Source of the DNA: Psychrobacillus sp. OK032
Lineage (GTDB): Bacteria > Bacillota > Bacilli > Bacillales_A > Planococcaceae
Reading direction: 5' to 3'
Length of the DNA: 64,000 nt
Assembly: GCF_900111345.1 (NCBI RefSeq)
Contig: NZ_FOGY01000006.1
Coordinates: forward strand, 186,001 to 250,000
A program made the position numbers and the translations under genes. Positions 9,982 through 17,850 of the stretch are shown in pieces; position 1 is the first letter of the stretch; every line of letters begins with the position of its first letter. Under the pieces are notes generated by a model that had not been told where the DNA came from, did not search any database, and worked only from the letters and a program-made list of their open reading frames with translations.

Positions 9982-10369
9982 TTTATCTACAAAGTATTCA
10001 ATTGTTTTAACCACCATATCTAAATCGTTCTTTACCTCATGTTCCCAAAAACGGAGAAGTGTCCAATTCTCTTCCGAATAATGCTTGGACACTTCATCAT
10101 CCCGCTCGATATTTCTATTAATTTTTTGGCATCTTGAAATGAATAGGACAACCATGCCAATAACAAGAATCTAGAAAGACCACAATTTTTAACTTTGGAA
10201 AAGAGATATCGGGTGTGCCCGGTAGTTTACGATTATTTTTACGATAACGATATCCATCTTTCCACAGTGCTTTGCGTACAACTATTTCAAGTTTAGAATC
10301 TTTCCCACGATTTCCGCTCATCGTATTAAAAACTGCAGGACTTGATGCTTTGGGAACGTTTTTAGCCAT
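9961..10369 (-). pseudogene. vsr: Vsr-type very-short-patch-repair endonuclease, frameshifted
   Basis: Vsr nicks DNA 5' of T:G mismatches that arise when 5-methylcytosine deaminates, so it usually accompanies cytosine-5 methyltransferases. The N-terminal frame (from ATG 10369, with an AGGAAGGG ribosome binding site) carries MSGNRGKDSKLE, LPGTPDISFPK and DSCYWHGCP, then stops after HFKMPKN. The C-terminal frame carries KINRNIERD, WTLLRFWEHE and a normal end. At the junction (about 10118-10140), the 8-10 residues usually found between MPK and KIxRN, including a conserved Trp, are missing, and the frame changes within a run of A. It therefore looks like a small deletion with a frameshift, unless this is a sequencing error. 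Confidence 0.8.
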
Positions 10370-10440
10370 ATCAAACCCTTCCTTTCTTTACAATTCCCCT
10401 CTAATCGACAATAAAAACTAAGATTTACAATAAATCGAGT

Positions 10441-10477
10441 AAAAGATCTTGATCTTTTCAACAAAATGTTGTATAAT
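10441..10477 (+). promoter_or_regulatory. Methyltransferase promoter with a double-GATC palindrome on the -35
   Basis: TTGATC (10449-10454) and TATAAT (10472-10477) are 17 bases apart, giving a strong sigma-A promoter. The -35 lies in a palindrome, AAAAGATCTTGATCTTTT (10441-10458), that contains two GATC sites. GATC is the target of Sau3AI relatives, so the site may sense the methylation state. The promoter drives the methyltransferase gene and may also affect the divergent vsr. Confidence 0.75.
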
Positions 10478-10506
10478 AAAGAGAAACTACGAAAGGGTGT
10501 TCGTAT

Positions 10507-11766
10507 ATGCAAAATTCTAAAATTAATGTAATTGAATTATTTGCTGGTGTAGGTGGATTCCGCTTAGGACTTAAAAAAGCGAACCCTGAATTGTTTGAAG
10601 TGGTTTGGGGTAACCAGTGGGAACCTTCTCGAAAAGCCCAAGATGCTTTTGATTGCTATGTACACAATTTTGAAACAGGAATACATTCAAATGAAGATAT
10701 AACATCAGTTTCAAACGAAACTTTTATAGATTTAGAGCCGAATTTGGTTGTTGGTGGTTTTCCCTGCCAAGACTACTCTGTTGCACGTACTCTTTCCGGA
10801 GAGAAAGGACTACAAGGGAAAAAGGGAGTTTTATTTTGGGAAATTAAAAGAGTAATCGAAAATACACAACCTAAGTATGTGCTATTAGAGAATGTAGATC
10901 GTCTTTTAAAATCTCCTTCCTCTCAGCGTGGTCGTGATTTTGCTGTTATGTTAGCGACGTTTAGAGATTTAGGTTATACCGTAGAATGGCGCGTACTCAA
11001 TGCAGCAGATTACGGTTTTGCTCAAAGAAGAAGACGTGTATTTATCTTTGCCTATAAAAACGGTATTGCTTTTGAACAGGCCCAAAATAATTATTCTAAA
11101 GATCAGATTATTTTCAGTAAAGGTTTTTTTGCTAAGCCTTTCCCTGTAGAACTTGAACCTTATCAAGATAGAATAACCTCTGTTACATTACCAACTGATA
11201 TAGTATCGATATCTGATGATTTTTCTTTTGGATTTCATACTGGCGGAATTATGAAACATGGCGAAGTGTTTACTGCTCATGTCATACCTGTAGAAGAAAA
11301 ACCAACTACTTTACGGGATATCCTTATAGATGAATCGGAAGTAGATGAAAAATTCTATTTATCAGAATCACAAATAGAAAAGTTCGCATATTTACGTGGT
11401 CCGAAGAAAATAGAGAGAAAAAGTGCTGATGGACATGTTTATCTATTCTCTGAAGGTGGTATGTCTCCAACGGATGATTTGGATAAACCAGGAAGAACTA
11501 TGCTGACAAGTGAAGGGTCAACAAATAGGAGTACTCATATTGTAGAAGTGAATGGTCGAAAACGTTTTTTGACCCCTCTGGAATGTGAACGACTTAATGG
11601 TTTCGATGATAATTGGACAAGTACTATGTCAGACCGTATGCGATATTTTTGTATGGGTAATGCCTTAGTAGTTGGATTAATAAAGCGAATGGGAAAACGA
11701 ATTGAAGAAATTGAAAAATTAAATACCCAAACTGACATTCAATTAGAAATGTCATTAAAAAGCTGA
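10507..11766 (+). CDS. DNA (cytosine-5-)-methyltransferase, partner of a Sau3AI-type enzyme
   Basis: The enzyme transfers methyl groups from S-adenosylmethionine to C5 of cytosine in the host DNA. All the family motifs are present in order: motif I FAGVGGFRLGL near the N-terminus, motif IV GGFPCQ with catalytic C87, motif VI ENV with E128, motif VIII QRRRR, and motifs IX/X near the C-terminus (TPLECERLNGF, GNALVVGL). Its 419 residues are typical. The target recognition region lies between motifs VIII and IX. From its restriction partner I infer a GATC target with modification of the C, as in M.Sau3AI. The gene has its own promoter and is followed by a terminator, with the endonuclease gene downstream in the same orientation. 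Confidence 0.93.
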   Translation: MQNSKINVIELFAGVGGFRLGLKKANPELFEVVWGNQWEPSRKAQDAFDCYVHNFETGIHSNEDITSVSNETFIDLEPNLVVGGFPCQDYSVARTLSGEKGLQGKKGVLFWEIKRVIENTQPKYVLLENVDRLLKSPSSQRGRDFAVMLATFRDLGYTVEWRVLNAADYGFAQRRRRVFIFAYKNGIAFEQAQNNYSKDQIIFSKGFFAKPFPVELEPYQDRITSVTLPTDIVSISDDFSFGFHTGGIMKHGEVFTAHVIPVEEKPTTLRDILIDESEVDEKFYLSESQIEKFAYLRGPKKIERKSADGHVYLFSEGGMSPTDDLDKPGRTMLTSEGSTNRSTHIVEVNGRKRFLTPLECERLNGFDDNWTSTMSDRMRYFCMGNALVVGLIKRMGKRIEEIEKLNTQTDIQLEMSLKS

Positions 11767-11787
11767 TACCTAAAGTGTCGGCTTTTT
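11758..11787 (+). terminator. Terminator between methyltransferase and endonuclease genes
   Basis: AAAAGCTGATAC pairs with GTGTCGGCTTTTT (some G-U pairs) across a five-base loop. It starts within the last methyltransferase codons and may lower endonuclease expression relative to the methyltransferase. Confidence 0.65.
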
Positions 11788-11839
11788 CTTTTTGTGGTAA
11801 AATTATGTTAATAATTAGACTTGTTCAAGGGGGATTTAA

Positions 11840-13201
11840 GTGATTTATGAAACAGAAGACGAACTTTTGTTTAAGGCTCGTGAAGCACACGGTAAAACAT
11901 TTCGTGAAATCGATCAGTATAGCCGTTTGAACAATACTCGTGCTACAGGCGCGCTTGGGCAGATTGTAGAAGAAAGTTTTTTTGAATATAAAGTGAATAG
12001 CAATGCTGAGGCTGACTTTTCAAATTTAGGTATAGAGTTAAAGGTAACGCCTTTTAAACAAAATAACAATAAAAGTTTATCGGCAAAAGAGCGATTAGTG
12101 CTGAATATTATTAATTACATGACAGAAGCAGAAAAAAGTTTTTACGAGTCGAGTTTCTGGAAGAAGAATCAAAAGTTGTTATTAATGTTTTATGAGTGGA
12201 AAAAGGAAGTGGATAGAGGAGACTATAAAATAATTGAGACAATTCTTTTTAAGTACCCAGAAGAGGATTTAGCTGTTATTAAATCCGACTGGACTTTGAT
12301 TCAAGCTAAAATTCAAGCGGGTTTGGCGCATGAATTGTCGGAAGGCGATACACTTTATTTAGGTGCATGTACAAAGGGTGCTAATAAAAACTCTTTAAGA
12401 GAGCAACCGTTCTCAGATGAACATGCAATGCAGCGTGCTTATTCTTTAAAACAATCGTATATGACGGCACTTGTGCGTCAATATATTTCAAAAGAGAAGT
12501 TAGTTCATTTTTCTAGTCTTGAGGAGCTTCAAGAAAAATCGATAGAACAATTGTTGAATGAACGTTTCGAGCCGTTTATTGGTATGACAATGGAAGAGAT
12601 GGCGTTAAGGTTAAATATTCAAATTAATCCTAGAAATCGTTCAGCTGTACCAAATCTAATAAGTGCATTATTAGGAGTTAAAGGAACAAAGTTGGATCAG
12701 ATTGCTGAGTTTGCAAAAGCAAATATTCAATTTAAAACAGTACGGGTACAACAAAATGGCCGACCAAAAGAAAGTATGTCATTTAAAAATATAGACTTTG
12801 AGGAAATTGTTCGGGAGCAATGGGAAGACAGCTATATCAGAAATTATTTTGTAGAAACACAAATATTATTTGTTGTTTTCCAATTTGATGAACAGGGAGT
12901 ATTACGTTTTAAAAATATAAAGCTTTGGCATATGCCGATGCAAACAATTGAGAGAGAACTGTATGAGTATTGGGCAGAAGTTCGTAAAGTATTAGATGAG
13001 GGAGTAATATTAACCAAGACTAAAAAAGGTGTAGAAAACAATTTCCCAAAATCTGATTTCAATGGTGTTGCTCATGTGCGTCCTAAGGGAGCGGATGGGA
13101 ATGACAAAGTGCAATTACCTGATGGACAATCTATTACGAAACAATGTTATTGGCTGAATGCTAGTTATATAGGAAGAATAGTGAGTGATATAGAGGAATA
13201 G
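11840..13201 (+). CDS. Sau3AI/MutH-family type II restriction endonuclease
   Basis: This 453-residue protein parallels Sau3AI along its length: ELKVTPFK, SAKERLVLNIINY, GLAHELSEGDT, CTKGAN with LREQP, KESMSFK, and a C-terminal VRP segment. The MutH-like catalytic motif is D59-x6-E66-x-K68 in DFSNLGIELK. Sau3AI cuts GATC irrespective of adenine methylation and is blocked by cytosine methylation. The match therefore suggests a GATC-specific system; specificity is inferred, not seen. The start is GTG, with AAGGGGG upstream. It ends in a hairpin terminator and appears intact. Confidence 0.88.
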   Translation: MIYETEDELLFKAREAHGKTFREIDQYSRLNNTRATGALGQIVEESFFEYKVNSNAEADFSNLGIELKVTPFKQNNNKSLSAKERLVLNIINYMTEAEKSFYESSFWKKNQKLLLMFYEWKKEVDRGDYKIIETILFKYPEEDLAVIKSDWTLIQAKIQAGLAHELSEGDTLYLGACTKGANKNSLREQPFSDEHAMQRAYSLKQSYMTALVRQYISKEKLVHFSSLEELQEKSIEQLLNERFEPFIGMTMEEMALRLNIQINPRNRSAVPNLISALLGVKGTKLDQIAEFAKANIQFKTVRVQQNGRPKESMSFKNIDFEEIVREQWEDSYIRNYFVETQILFVVFQFDEQGVLRFKNIKLWHMPMQTIERELYEYWAEVRKVLDEGVILTKTKKGVENNFPKSDFNGVAHVRPKGADGNDKVQLPDGQSITKQCYWLNASYIGRIVSDIEE

Positions 13202-13240
13202 TGATGAAAAGTGCCCCTATGTTAGAAACATAACTTATTG

Positions 13241-13267
13241 AGCTAATCCGTTTGAGATTAGCTTTTA
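13241..13267 (+). terminator. Terminator of the endonuclease gene
   Basis: AGCTAATC (13241-13248) pairs with GATTAGCT (13256-13263), followed by TTT. Confidence 0.75.
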
Positions 13268-13668
13268 TTCATAAATTTAATAATAGTGATCTAACTATTT
13301 CTGTGTGGTACATTTTATATCCGAACTAATTGTAGTATGAAAGATACCTGAAAAAAATGATAAATATAGAATCGGAATCTGATTACTTCATTTTAAAAGC
13401 ATGAAGAGAAGTAGCCCTGTGTCAATAATCAAGATCCCTGTAGTTGGAACGTTAAAATACTTTTGGAAGAAATAGATGATCCAGATAGGGAAGAGAGGCT
13501 CAAAGAGGAAAAATCTATCGAGTATCGTACAAAAATTGAGAACCAAGAAGATAGTGAGGGCACGAACGGTGCAGAAATTATTGAACTAATCCTTTCTGGG
13601 TTAGTTTTTTTATGCTCGTTGTAGGTCTTGATACAATTAATTCACCAAGAAAGGGGGGCGACTCTAAT
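13268..13668. other. Decayed region without an intact gene
   Basis: No intact gene is visible. A short open stretch at about 13462-13600 reads LLEEIDDPDREERLKEEK in one frame and ends at a clear terminator (AACTAATCC 13584-13592 with GGGTTAGTT 13598-13606 and a T-run). It may be the tail of a lost gene that I do not recognise. A CCCTGTGT motif near 13432 belongs to a hairpin family found elsewhere in the window. Confidence 0.5.
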
Positions 13669-13960
13669 ACTTATAAACAAACTATCCCCAAAATGCTTTT
13701 GGCATAAAAATTTTTGGTAAGGATTTTTCTTGATGCTCTCCATAAAATTGCAATCCCAGTTATAAAGGTGATGCTTTTAAAATAATTTCTAAGATTCTAT
13801 AGACTTATACACAAAACTGTCCCCAAAATTCTTTTTCCATTAAAAATTTGATAGGAATTTATTCTTGATGGTCTTCAAAAAATCATAATCTGAGTTATAA
13901 AGGTGATGTTTTTAAAGTGTTTTTTTAAATCCTATATATTTATACACAAACTATCCCCAA
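13669..13960. repeat. Tandem ~134-bp imperfect repeats with DnaA-box-like sequences
   Basis: Units begin at 13669, 13803 and 13937, with a period of about 134 bases; the third is truncated. Each opens with a form of ACTTATACACAAACTATCCC followed by CAAAAT. Units 1 and 2 also share TTCTTGATG and GTTATAAAGGTGATG. TTATACACA, which fits the DnaA-box consensus TTATNCACA, occurs at 13805 and 13940; unit 1 has TTATAAACA. Confidence 0.75.
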
Positions 13961-14214
13961 AATCCACGTGAAGTCAAAATGGATTGAAAAAGTTCAATCT
14001 GATTAGGAAGATCAAATTCGCACAACTTTATCTGAAAAACAGCACGAACTAGTCATTACTGATCCATTATGGCAGTGTCAGATGAACATAAAAAGTCGGT
14101 TGCATGTGGAGGATTAAGGAGAGTTTCGTAGTATGAAACATTTGGTACTTTCTATAAACCACCTTGAGTTAGGAAGGACACGTTTGAATACAATTCTGAG
14201 TTGTTTCTAACACA
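13961..14214. other. Decayed region between repeats and DUF3427 fossil
   Basis: Several frames show protein-like runs broken by stops, for example LSEKQHELVITDPLWQ at about 14022-14069. I cannot assign them. They may be upstream parts of the DUF3427 fossil or of another lost gene. Confidence 0.4.
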
Positions 14215-14409
14215 GGGAATCAACAACAATAAATTGTACTATTTGTTTGTGAATATAAAGTAGAGTAAGGCTATACTTCGCCATTCGTTTTCTTAGGAAC
14301 AGCTGATTATATAAGCCACTCAGGAAGTAAATCAGTGAGCATTATTTGGAAACTTCATGAACCCATGCCGGCGTATCTAGTGTCACGCGCTATTAAGAAT
14401 GTTTTGTAG
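14215..14409 (+). pseudogene. C-terminal fossil of a DUF3427-domain (helicase-associated) protein
   Basis: One frame reads IVLFVCEYK, then PFVFLGTADYISHSGSKS, IIWKLHEPMPAYL and a terminal stop. This pattern (LFVRE, FLGxxxYxSHxGxxP, IxWKLxxPMPA) is typical of the end of DUF3427 proteins, which are often fused to DEAD/DEAH helicases in defence islands. In-frame stops near 14230 and 14262 show that it is dead. It probably records another defence gene once located here. Confidence 0.65.
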
Positions 14410-14419
14410 ATTTAAAGAG

Positions 14420-14456
14420 AGACTCTAAGACAACTCCATTTGTTTTAGAGTCTTTT
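14420..14456 (+). terminator. Terminator after the DUF3427 fossil
   Basis: AGACTCTAA (14420-14428) pairs with TTAGAGTCT (14445-14453), then TTT. It is the preserved terminator of the lost gene. Confidence 0.75.
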
Positions 14457-14652
14457 ATTATTTATAGGAAAATAATAAATTTAACATTAACAAGTATTGG
14501 ATAATAAGTAAGGATGACATATACTTAAAACATTAAATATTATAAATATTAAAAATATTAGAAGGGTGTGATTTGTATGCTGTTCAAAAGTCAATTTCAA
14601 TAAATAAAGACTTCTTGGCTAAGGAATTAGGTCTTGAACAAGTATCGAACAC

Positions 14653-14806
14653 ACGATGATGGTTGTAACTATACCCATCTTATTACCGATTCTACAAGCT
14701 CAGAATTTTGACTTAATCTGGTTCGGCGTCATGATTGTTTTATGTAGTAGAAATCGCATTAATCTCACCACCTATTGGTATGAACGTATTTGCCTTTGCC
14801 CGTTAG
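14653..14806 (+). pseudogene. Fossil of a TRAP transporter large permease (DctM) C-terminus
   Basis: The first frame reads MMVVTIPILLPILQAQ and IWFGVMIVL. After a frameshift near 14742 the next frame reads VEIALISPPIGMNVFAF and then stops. The pattern PxLLPI, IWFGV, and ISPPIGMNVF is characteristic of the last transmembrane region of DctM permeases. Nothing else of the transporter is present. The fossil ends 31 bases before the AhpD-like gene. Confidence 0.7.
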
Positions 14807-14837
14807 AAATCCAAAAACAGAATGGAGAATATTAAAA

Positions 14838-15506
14838 ATGAACCTAACAGAAAACAAAAACCTATACGAGAAAAAAAACTTTTCCCGACTGCCTGAATTT
14901 GGTAAGCTTGCTCCGGAAACATTTAAAGCTTTTGTCCAATTTGATAAACTTGCATTGCAGGAAAATGCACTTTCCGCAAAACTGAAGGAGTTGATCGCGG
15001 TAGCGGTAGCACATACAACCGGTTGCGCGTACTGCATTGACCTTCATGTCAAAAATGTCAAAAAGCTTAATGCCACAAAAGAAGAAATGGCCGAGAGCAT
15101 AATGGTGGCGACCGCTTTAAAAGCCGGATCAGCCCTGGCTCATGGCGTTAATGCCCTGAATGCTTATGACGAAACAGCAGATGAGGAGCTTTATAAAGAA
15201 GTATACTTTAGCCGACTATCTGAATTCTCAAAGCTTAACGGAGAAGTATTCAGCGCTTTCATCAACTTCGATACTTTATCGCTAAAAGAAGGACTTTTAT
15301 CAGTGAAAGAAAAAGAACTAATTGCAATCGCTGTTGCTCATACCACTGGCTGCCCATACTGCATCTCTTTGCATGTGAAAGCCGCTAAGAAAAAAGGAGC
15401 GACGAAAGAAGAAGTGGCCGAATCTATCTTTGTTGCTACAGCCTTGAAAGCTGGCTCAGCTTTAGCTCATGGCGTCAATGCTTTGAATGCATTTGATGAA
15501 GTTTGA
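14838..15506 (+). CDS. Carboxymuconolactone decarboxylase (AhpD-like) protein with two tandem domains
   Basis: The protein consists of two similar ~97-residue copies of an AhpD-like domain joined head to tail. Each has KELIAxAVAHTTGCxYC followed by LHVK; the CxxC pairs are C63/C66 and C172/C175. This E...H...CxxC...H arrangement is the proton-relay active site of alkylhydroperoxidase AhpD. A single-domain member would be about 100-115 residues, so this is an internal duplication with both active sites intact. I place the start at ATG 14838 (MNLTENKN) with GGAG upstream; an earlier GTG-type extension would run into the TRAP fossil. It is probably an antioxidant enzyme. Confidence 0.85.
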   Translation: MNLTENKNLYEKKNFSRLPEFGKLAPETFKAFVQFDKLALQENALSAKLKELIAVAVAHTTGCAYCIDLHVKNVKKLNATKEEMAESIMVATALKAGSALAHGVNALNAYDETADEELYKEVYFSRLSEFSKLNGEVFSAFINFDTLSLKEGLLSVKEKELIAIAVAHTTGCPYCISLHVKAAKKKGATKEEVAESIFVATALKAGSALAHGVNALNAFDEV

Positions 15507-15524
15507 GATAGAACGGATTAAAGC

Positions 15525-15608
15525 GACCCTGTGTTAGACATTCACGTTTATTCAAACAAACATGAATGTTTAAACTTTCGTGTCTGTTTTTAACGCAGGG
15601 TCATAAAA
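15525..15608 (+). terminator. Long hairpin of the CCCTGTGT...ACGCAGGG type
   Basis: GACCCTGTGTTA (15525-15536) pairs with TAACGCAGGGTC (15591-15602) around a further AT-rich internal stem. It follows the AhpD-like gene. Similar hairpin arms recur at 34212. Confidence 0.65.
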
Positions 15609-15610
15609 AA

Positions 15611-15655
15611 GCCGTTTCAAAATTCTCCAAAAGGAGGTCTTGAAACGGCCCTTAC
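15611..15655. terminator. Terminator of ATP-grasp copy A
   Basis: GCCGTTTCAA (15611-15620) pairs with TTGAAACGGC (15640-15649), with CTCC/GGAG in the loop. It terminates the minus-strand ATP-grasp gene. An almost identical hairpin ends copy B at 24851. Confidence 0.75.
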
Positions 15656-15658
15656 TAT

Positions 15659-16606
15659 TTAAACTGATACTTTTTGTGCTTCCAATGCTTTTTCGAGGAA
15701 TTTGGCTAGCTCTAGCATGCCGTATTTGCCTTCCTTCGCTTCTGCATCGCTGTTATAGTTTGTGTTTGTATTAATGTCGTAAGTATACACAGTACCGTTC
15801 TCATCTGAGATAAATTCGATCCCTGCCACTGTTATTTTGTTGGCTTGTAAAAATGCCTCGTATTGTGCGATTTGTTCTGGATCTACCTCGTGTATGATTT
15901 CGAATTGTGGCTTTTCTTCCACTTGTTCGCCGACAGGACAGAATAGATCATCGATTTGGCAAGCGTCTGCTGGGCAAAGTTCGAAACCGTTTGATGTATC
16001 TACTTTGACTGCATAAACAAATTTTCCGCCTACAAATTCAGCGCGTGTAATAAATGATTCCGGTGCTTTAATGTATTCCTGAATTAACGTAATGCCGTCC
16101 ACCGGTTCATCGTATAGCTCACTGTTTAAATAAGCTTTCAACGCATCAATAGATTGGAATAATTGTACGCCTAATCCTTTGCCGGCACGGTTATGCTTTG
16201 TAATAAAGGAAGCTTTCCCTAATTTTTCAGCAGCCTTTATGACTTGCTCTTTCCCAACTGCACCGATTGTTTTAGGAGTGCGAATGCCTGCTTTTTCTAA
16301 TGCGAGGTATTGATTAATTTTACTTAATTCTAAAGATAGTGCACTTGTGCCATTAAATACTGTACGCCCGTGAAACTCCAACCATGCAAGCACACCTGCT
16401 GTTAATTCTGGTGCATAACGGTGATTGCGAGTATGGGATGAAGCACTCATACGACTATAGAAAACACCTTCTGGAGGAGTCGCTGTCAAATCAACAATAC
16501 CCTCATCTAAATGCCATACTTCGTAAGGTAGCGCTAATTCTTCTAACCGTTTAGTTAAATGAATGGTCCATTCATCATTTTCGTGGATAACATAAATTTT
16601 CGACAT
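15659..16606 (-). CDS. ATP-grasp ligase (RimK-like), copy A
   Basis: This 315-residue protein has an ATP-grasp layout: an N-terminal pre-ATP domain (MSKIYVIHENDEW), a central ATP-binding segment with ASFITKHNRAGKGLGVQLF as the P-loop-like strand and EYIKAPE, and a C-terminal metal-binding part with YDINTNTNYN (Asn/Asp ligands). Such enzymes join a carboxylate to an amine or thiol through an acylphosphate; the substrate here is unknown. It starts 2 bases after the LLM monooxygenase stop with GGAG inside that gene's end, so the two form one operon. Copy B at 25044 differs at about a dozen residues. Confidence 0.8.
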   Translation of the reverse strand: MSKIYVIHENDEWTIHLTKRLEELALPYEVWHLDEGIVDLTATPPEGVFYSRMSASSHTRNHRYAPELTAGVLAWLEFHGRTVFNGTSALSLELSKINQYLALEKAGIRTPKTIGAVGKEQVIKAAEKLGKASFITKHNRAGKGLGVQLFQSIDALKAYLNSELYDEPVDGITLIQEYIKAPESFITRAEFVGGKFVYAVKVDTSNGFELCPADACQIDDLFCPVGEQVEEKPQFEIIHEVDPEQIAQYEAFLQANKITVAGIEFISDENGTVYTYDINTNTNYNSDAEAKEGKYGMLELAKFLEKALEAQKVSV

Positions 16607-16607
16607 A

Positions 16608-17666
16608 TTATTTAGCTCCTAACTTTTGAGATCTAAGCTGTTCAACGATTGGCATTACTTTTTCAGAGAAGCGCTGCATTTCTTCCAGTTGTGGAGAGAA
16701 TTGAAGAATGAGTAAGTTCACTCCAACTTCTTCATACGCTAAAATTCTTTTCGCAATTTGCTCAGGTGTACCAATTAAGTTCGGACGTAAACCACGGTTT
16801 GATACCGAATAATCCTCTAAGCTAACTTTGACATTTAGCTGAGATTTGCTAATGAAATCTTGATAGCCTGCATAACCAGGGCTATCCTCTTGTATATTTT
16901 GAATGCGAGCAAGCTCAGCTTGGACCTCTTCCTCTGTATCACGACAAACAATATAGGCAGACATTCCAAACGTATCAAATGGTACTTTGCCAAGTTGTAA
17001 ACGTCGATTTCTCATATCTTCAATCTTCTCTTGGACCTCTTCAATAGTGCCACCATGCATAACGTATGAGTCACAAGTTTCTGCTATTGTTTGTTTTCCA
17101 GCTTCACTTTCTCCTCCCGCATATAGGGGGATATGTTGATCTCGAATTGGTTTAGGTGATAAGTACGTATTTTTATATTCGTAAAATTTGCCTTTGTATG
17201 AGTATGGTGTTTGCGTCCATAAGCCCTTTAGTACCTCAAGGAACTCCTCTGTACGCGCATAGCGCTCATCGTGAGCAGTGAAAACACCGCCATATTGGTG
17301 CGCTTCCTCTTCCCACCAAGCAGAAACAACATTTAGCGATAATCTACCTCCACTAATATGGTCGATATTCGCCGCTGTTTTTGCAAATAATGCAGGATTG
17401 TAAAACCCTGGGCGGATTGCAGTTAAAATTTCTAATTTATTCGTAACTGCTGCTATTGCTGCGGTTGTAGTCCATGCATCTAATGTAGGAGCTTCCATTC
17501 CTTTAATATCATTTAAGTTTAACTCCGCAATGAGTGTCATATCATAGCCTAAGTTTTCCGCATTTTGTGCCACTTTTTTAACATAATCAAATGTAGCTGG
17601 CATATTTTCATCCTCTACATTACGTAGCCATCCTCCGAAAACCGGCAACCAAAAACCATATTTCAT
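16608..17666 (-). CDS. LLM-class flavin-dependent monooxygenase (SfnG/SsuD-like), copy A
   Basis: The protein is a TIM-barrel bacterial-luciferase-like monooxygenase that uses FMNH2 supplied by a separate reductase. Family marks include MTLIAELNL, RPGFYNPALFAKTAANIDHISGGRLSLNVVSAWW, the DERYARTEEFLEVLKGLW segment and PLYAGGESEAGKQ. Relatives cleave C-S bonds in alkanesulfonates or sulfones to release sulfite. The sulfhydrylase and SsuABC-type transporter across the divergent promoter region support a sulfur-scavenging role. I chose ATG 17666 (MKYGFW), with AAAGGTGG upstream. Copy B differs at only three residues. Confidence 0.85.
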   Translation of the reverse strand: MKYGFWLPVFGGWLRNVEDENMPATFDYVKKVAQNAENLGYDMTLIAELNLNDIKGMEAPTLDAWTTTAAIAAVTNKLEILTAIRPGFYNPALFAKTAANIDHISGGRLSLNVVSAWWEEEAHQYGGVFTAHDERYARTEEFLEVLKGLWTQTPYSYKGKFYEYKNTYLSPKPIRDQHIPLYAGGESEAGKQTIAETCDSYVMHGGTIEEVQEKIEDMRNRRLQLGKVPFDTFGMSAYIVCRDTEEEVQAELARIQNIQEDSPGYAGYQDFISKSQLNVKVSLEDYSVSNRGLRPNLIGTPEQIAKRILAYEEVGVNLLILQFSPQLEEMQRFSEKVMPIVEQLRSQKLGAK

Positions 17667-17771
17667 TAGTAAATCCACCTTTCCAAACTTCTTAGAATTA
17701 TCTGATTATTAATTACAAATTAATCCTACCATATAACTCGTGATTTAACAATGCAATTCACTAAAATATAG

Positions 17772-17828
17772 TTGACAGGTTGGTTTTGTAAGGATAAGAT
17801 TACTTATAATTAATATTCGGAAAATTCC
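17772..17828 (+). promoter_or_regulatory. metY promoter with a possible CymR-like box
   Basis: TTGACA (17772-17777) and TAAGAT (17795-17800) are 17 bases apart. Downstream lies TTCGGAAAATTCC (17816-17828), which resembles the GGAAT-type sites of the sulfur regulator CymR; this part is tentative. I see no S-box riboswitch. In copy B the -35 has become TTCGCA. Confidence 0.6.
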
Positions 17829-17850
17829 ATTTAAAAAAGGGGGAATAAAA

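Noticed and set aside
13669-13960. CRISPR or phage attachment site
   Set aside because: The ~134-bp units are too long for CRISPR repeats, and no integrase gene lies nearby.
17679-17850. S-box (SAM) or T-box leader before metY
   Set aside because: The space is short and lacks the conserved S-box core or a T-box sequence with terminator; only a sigma-A promoter fits.
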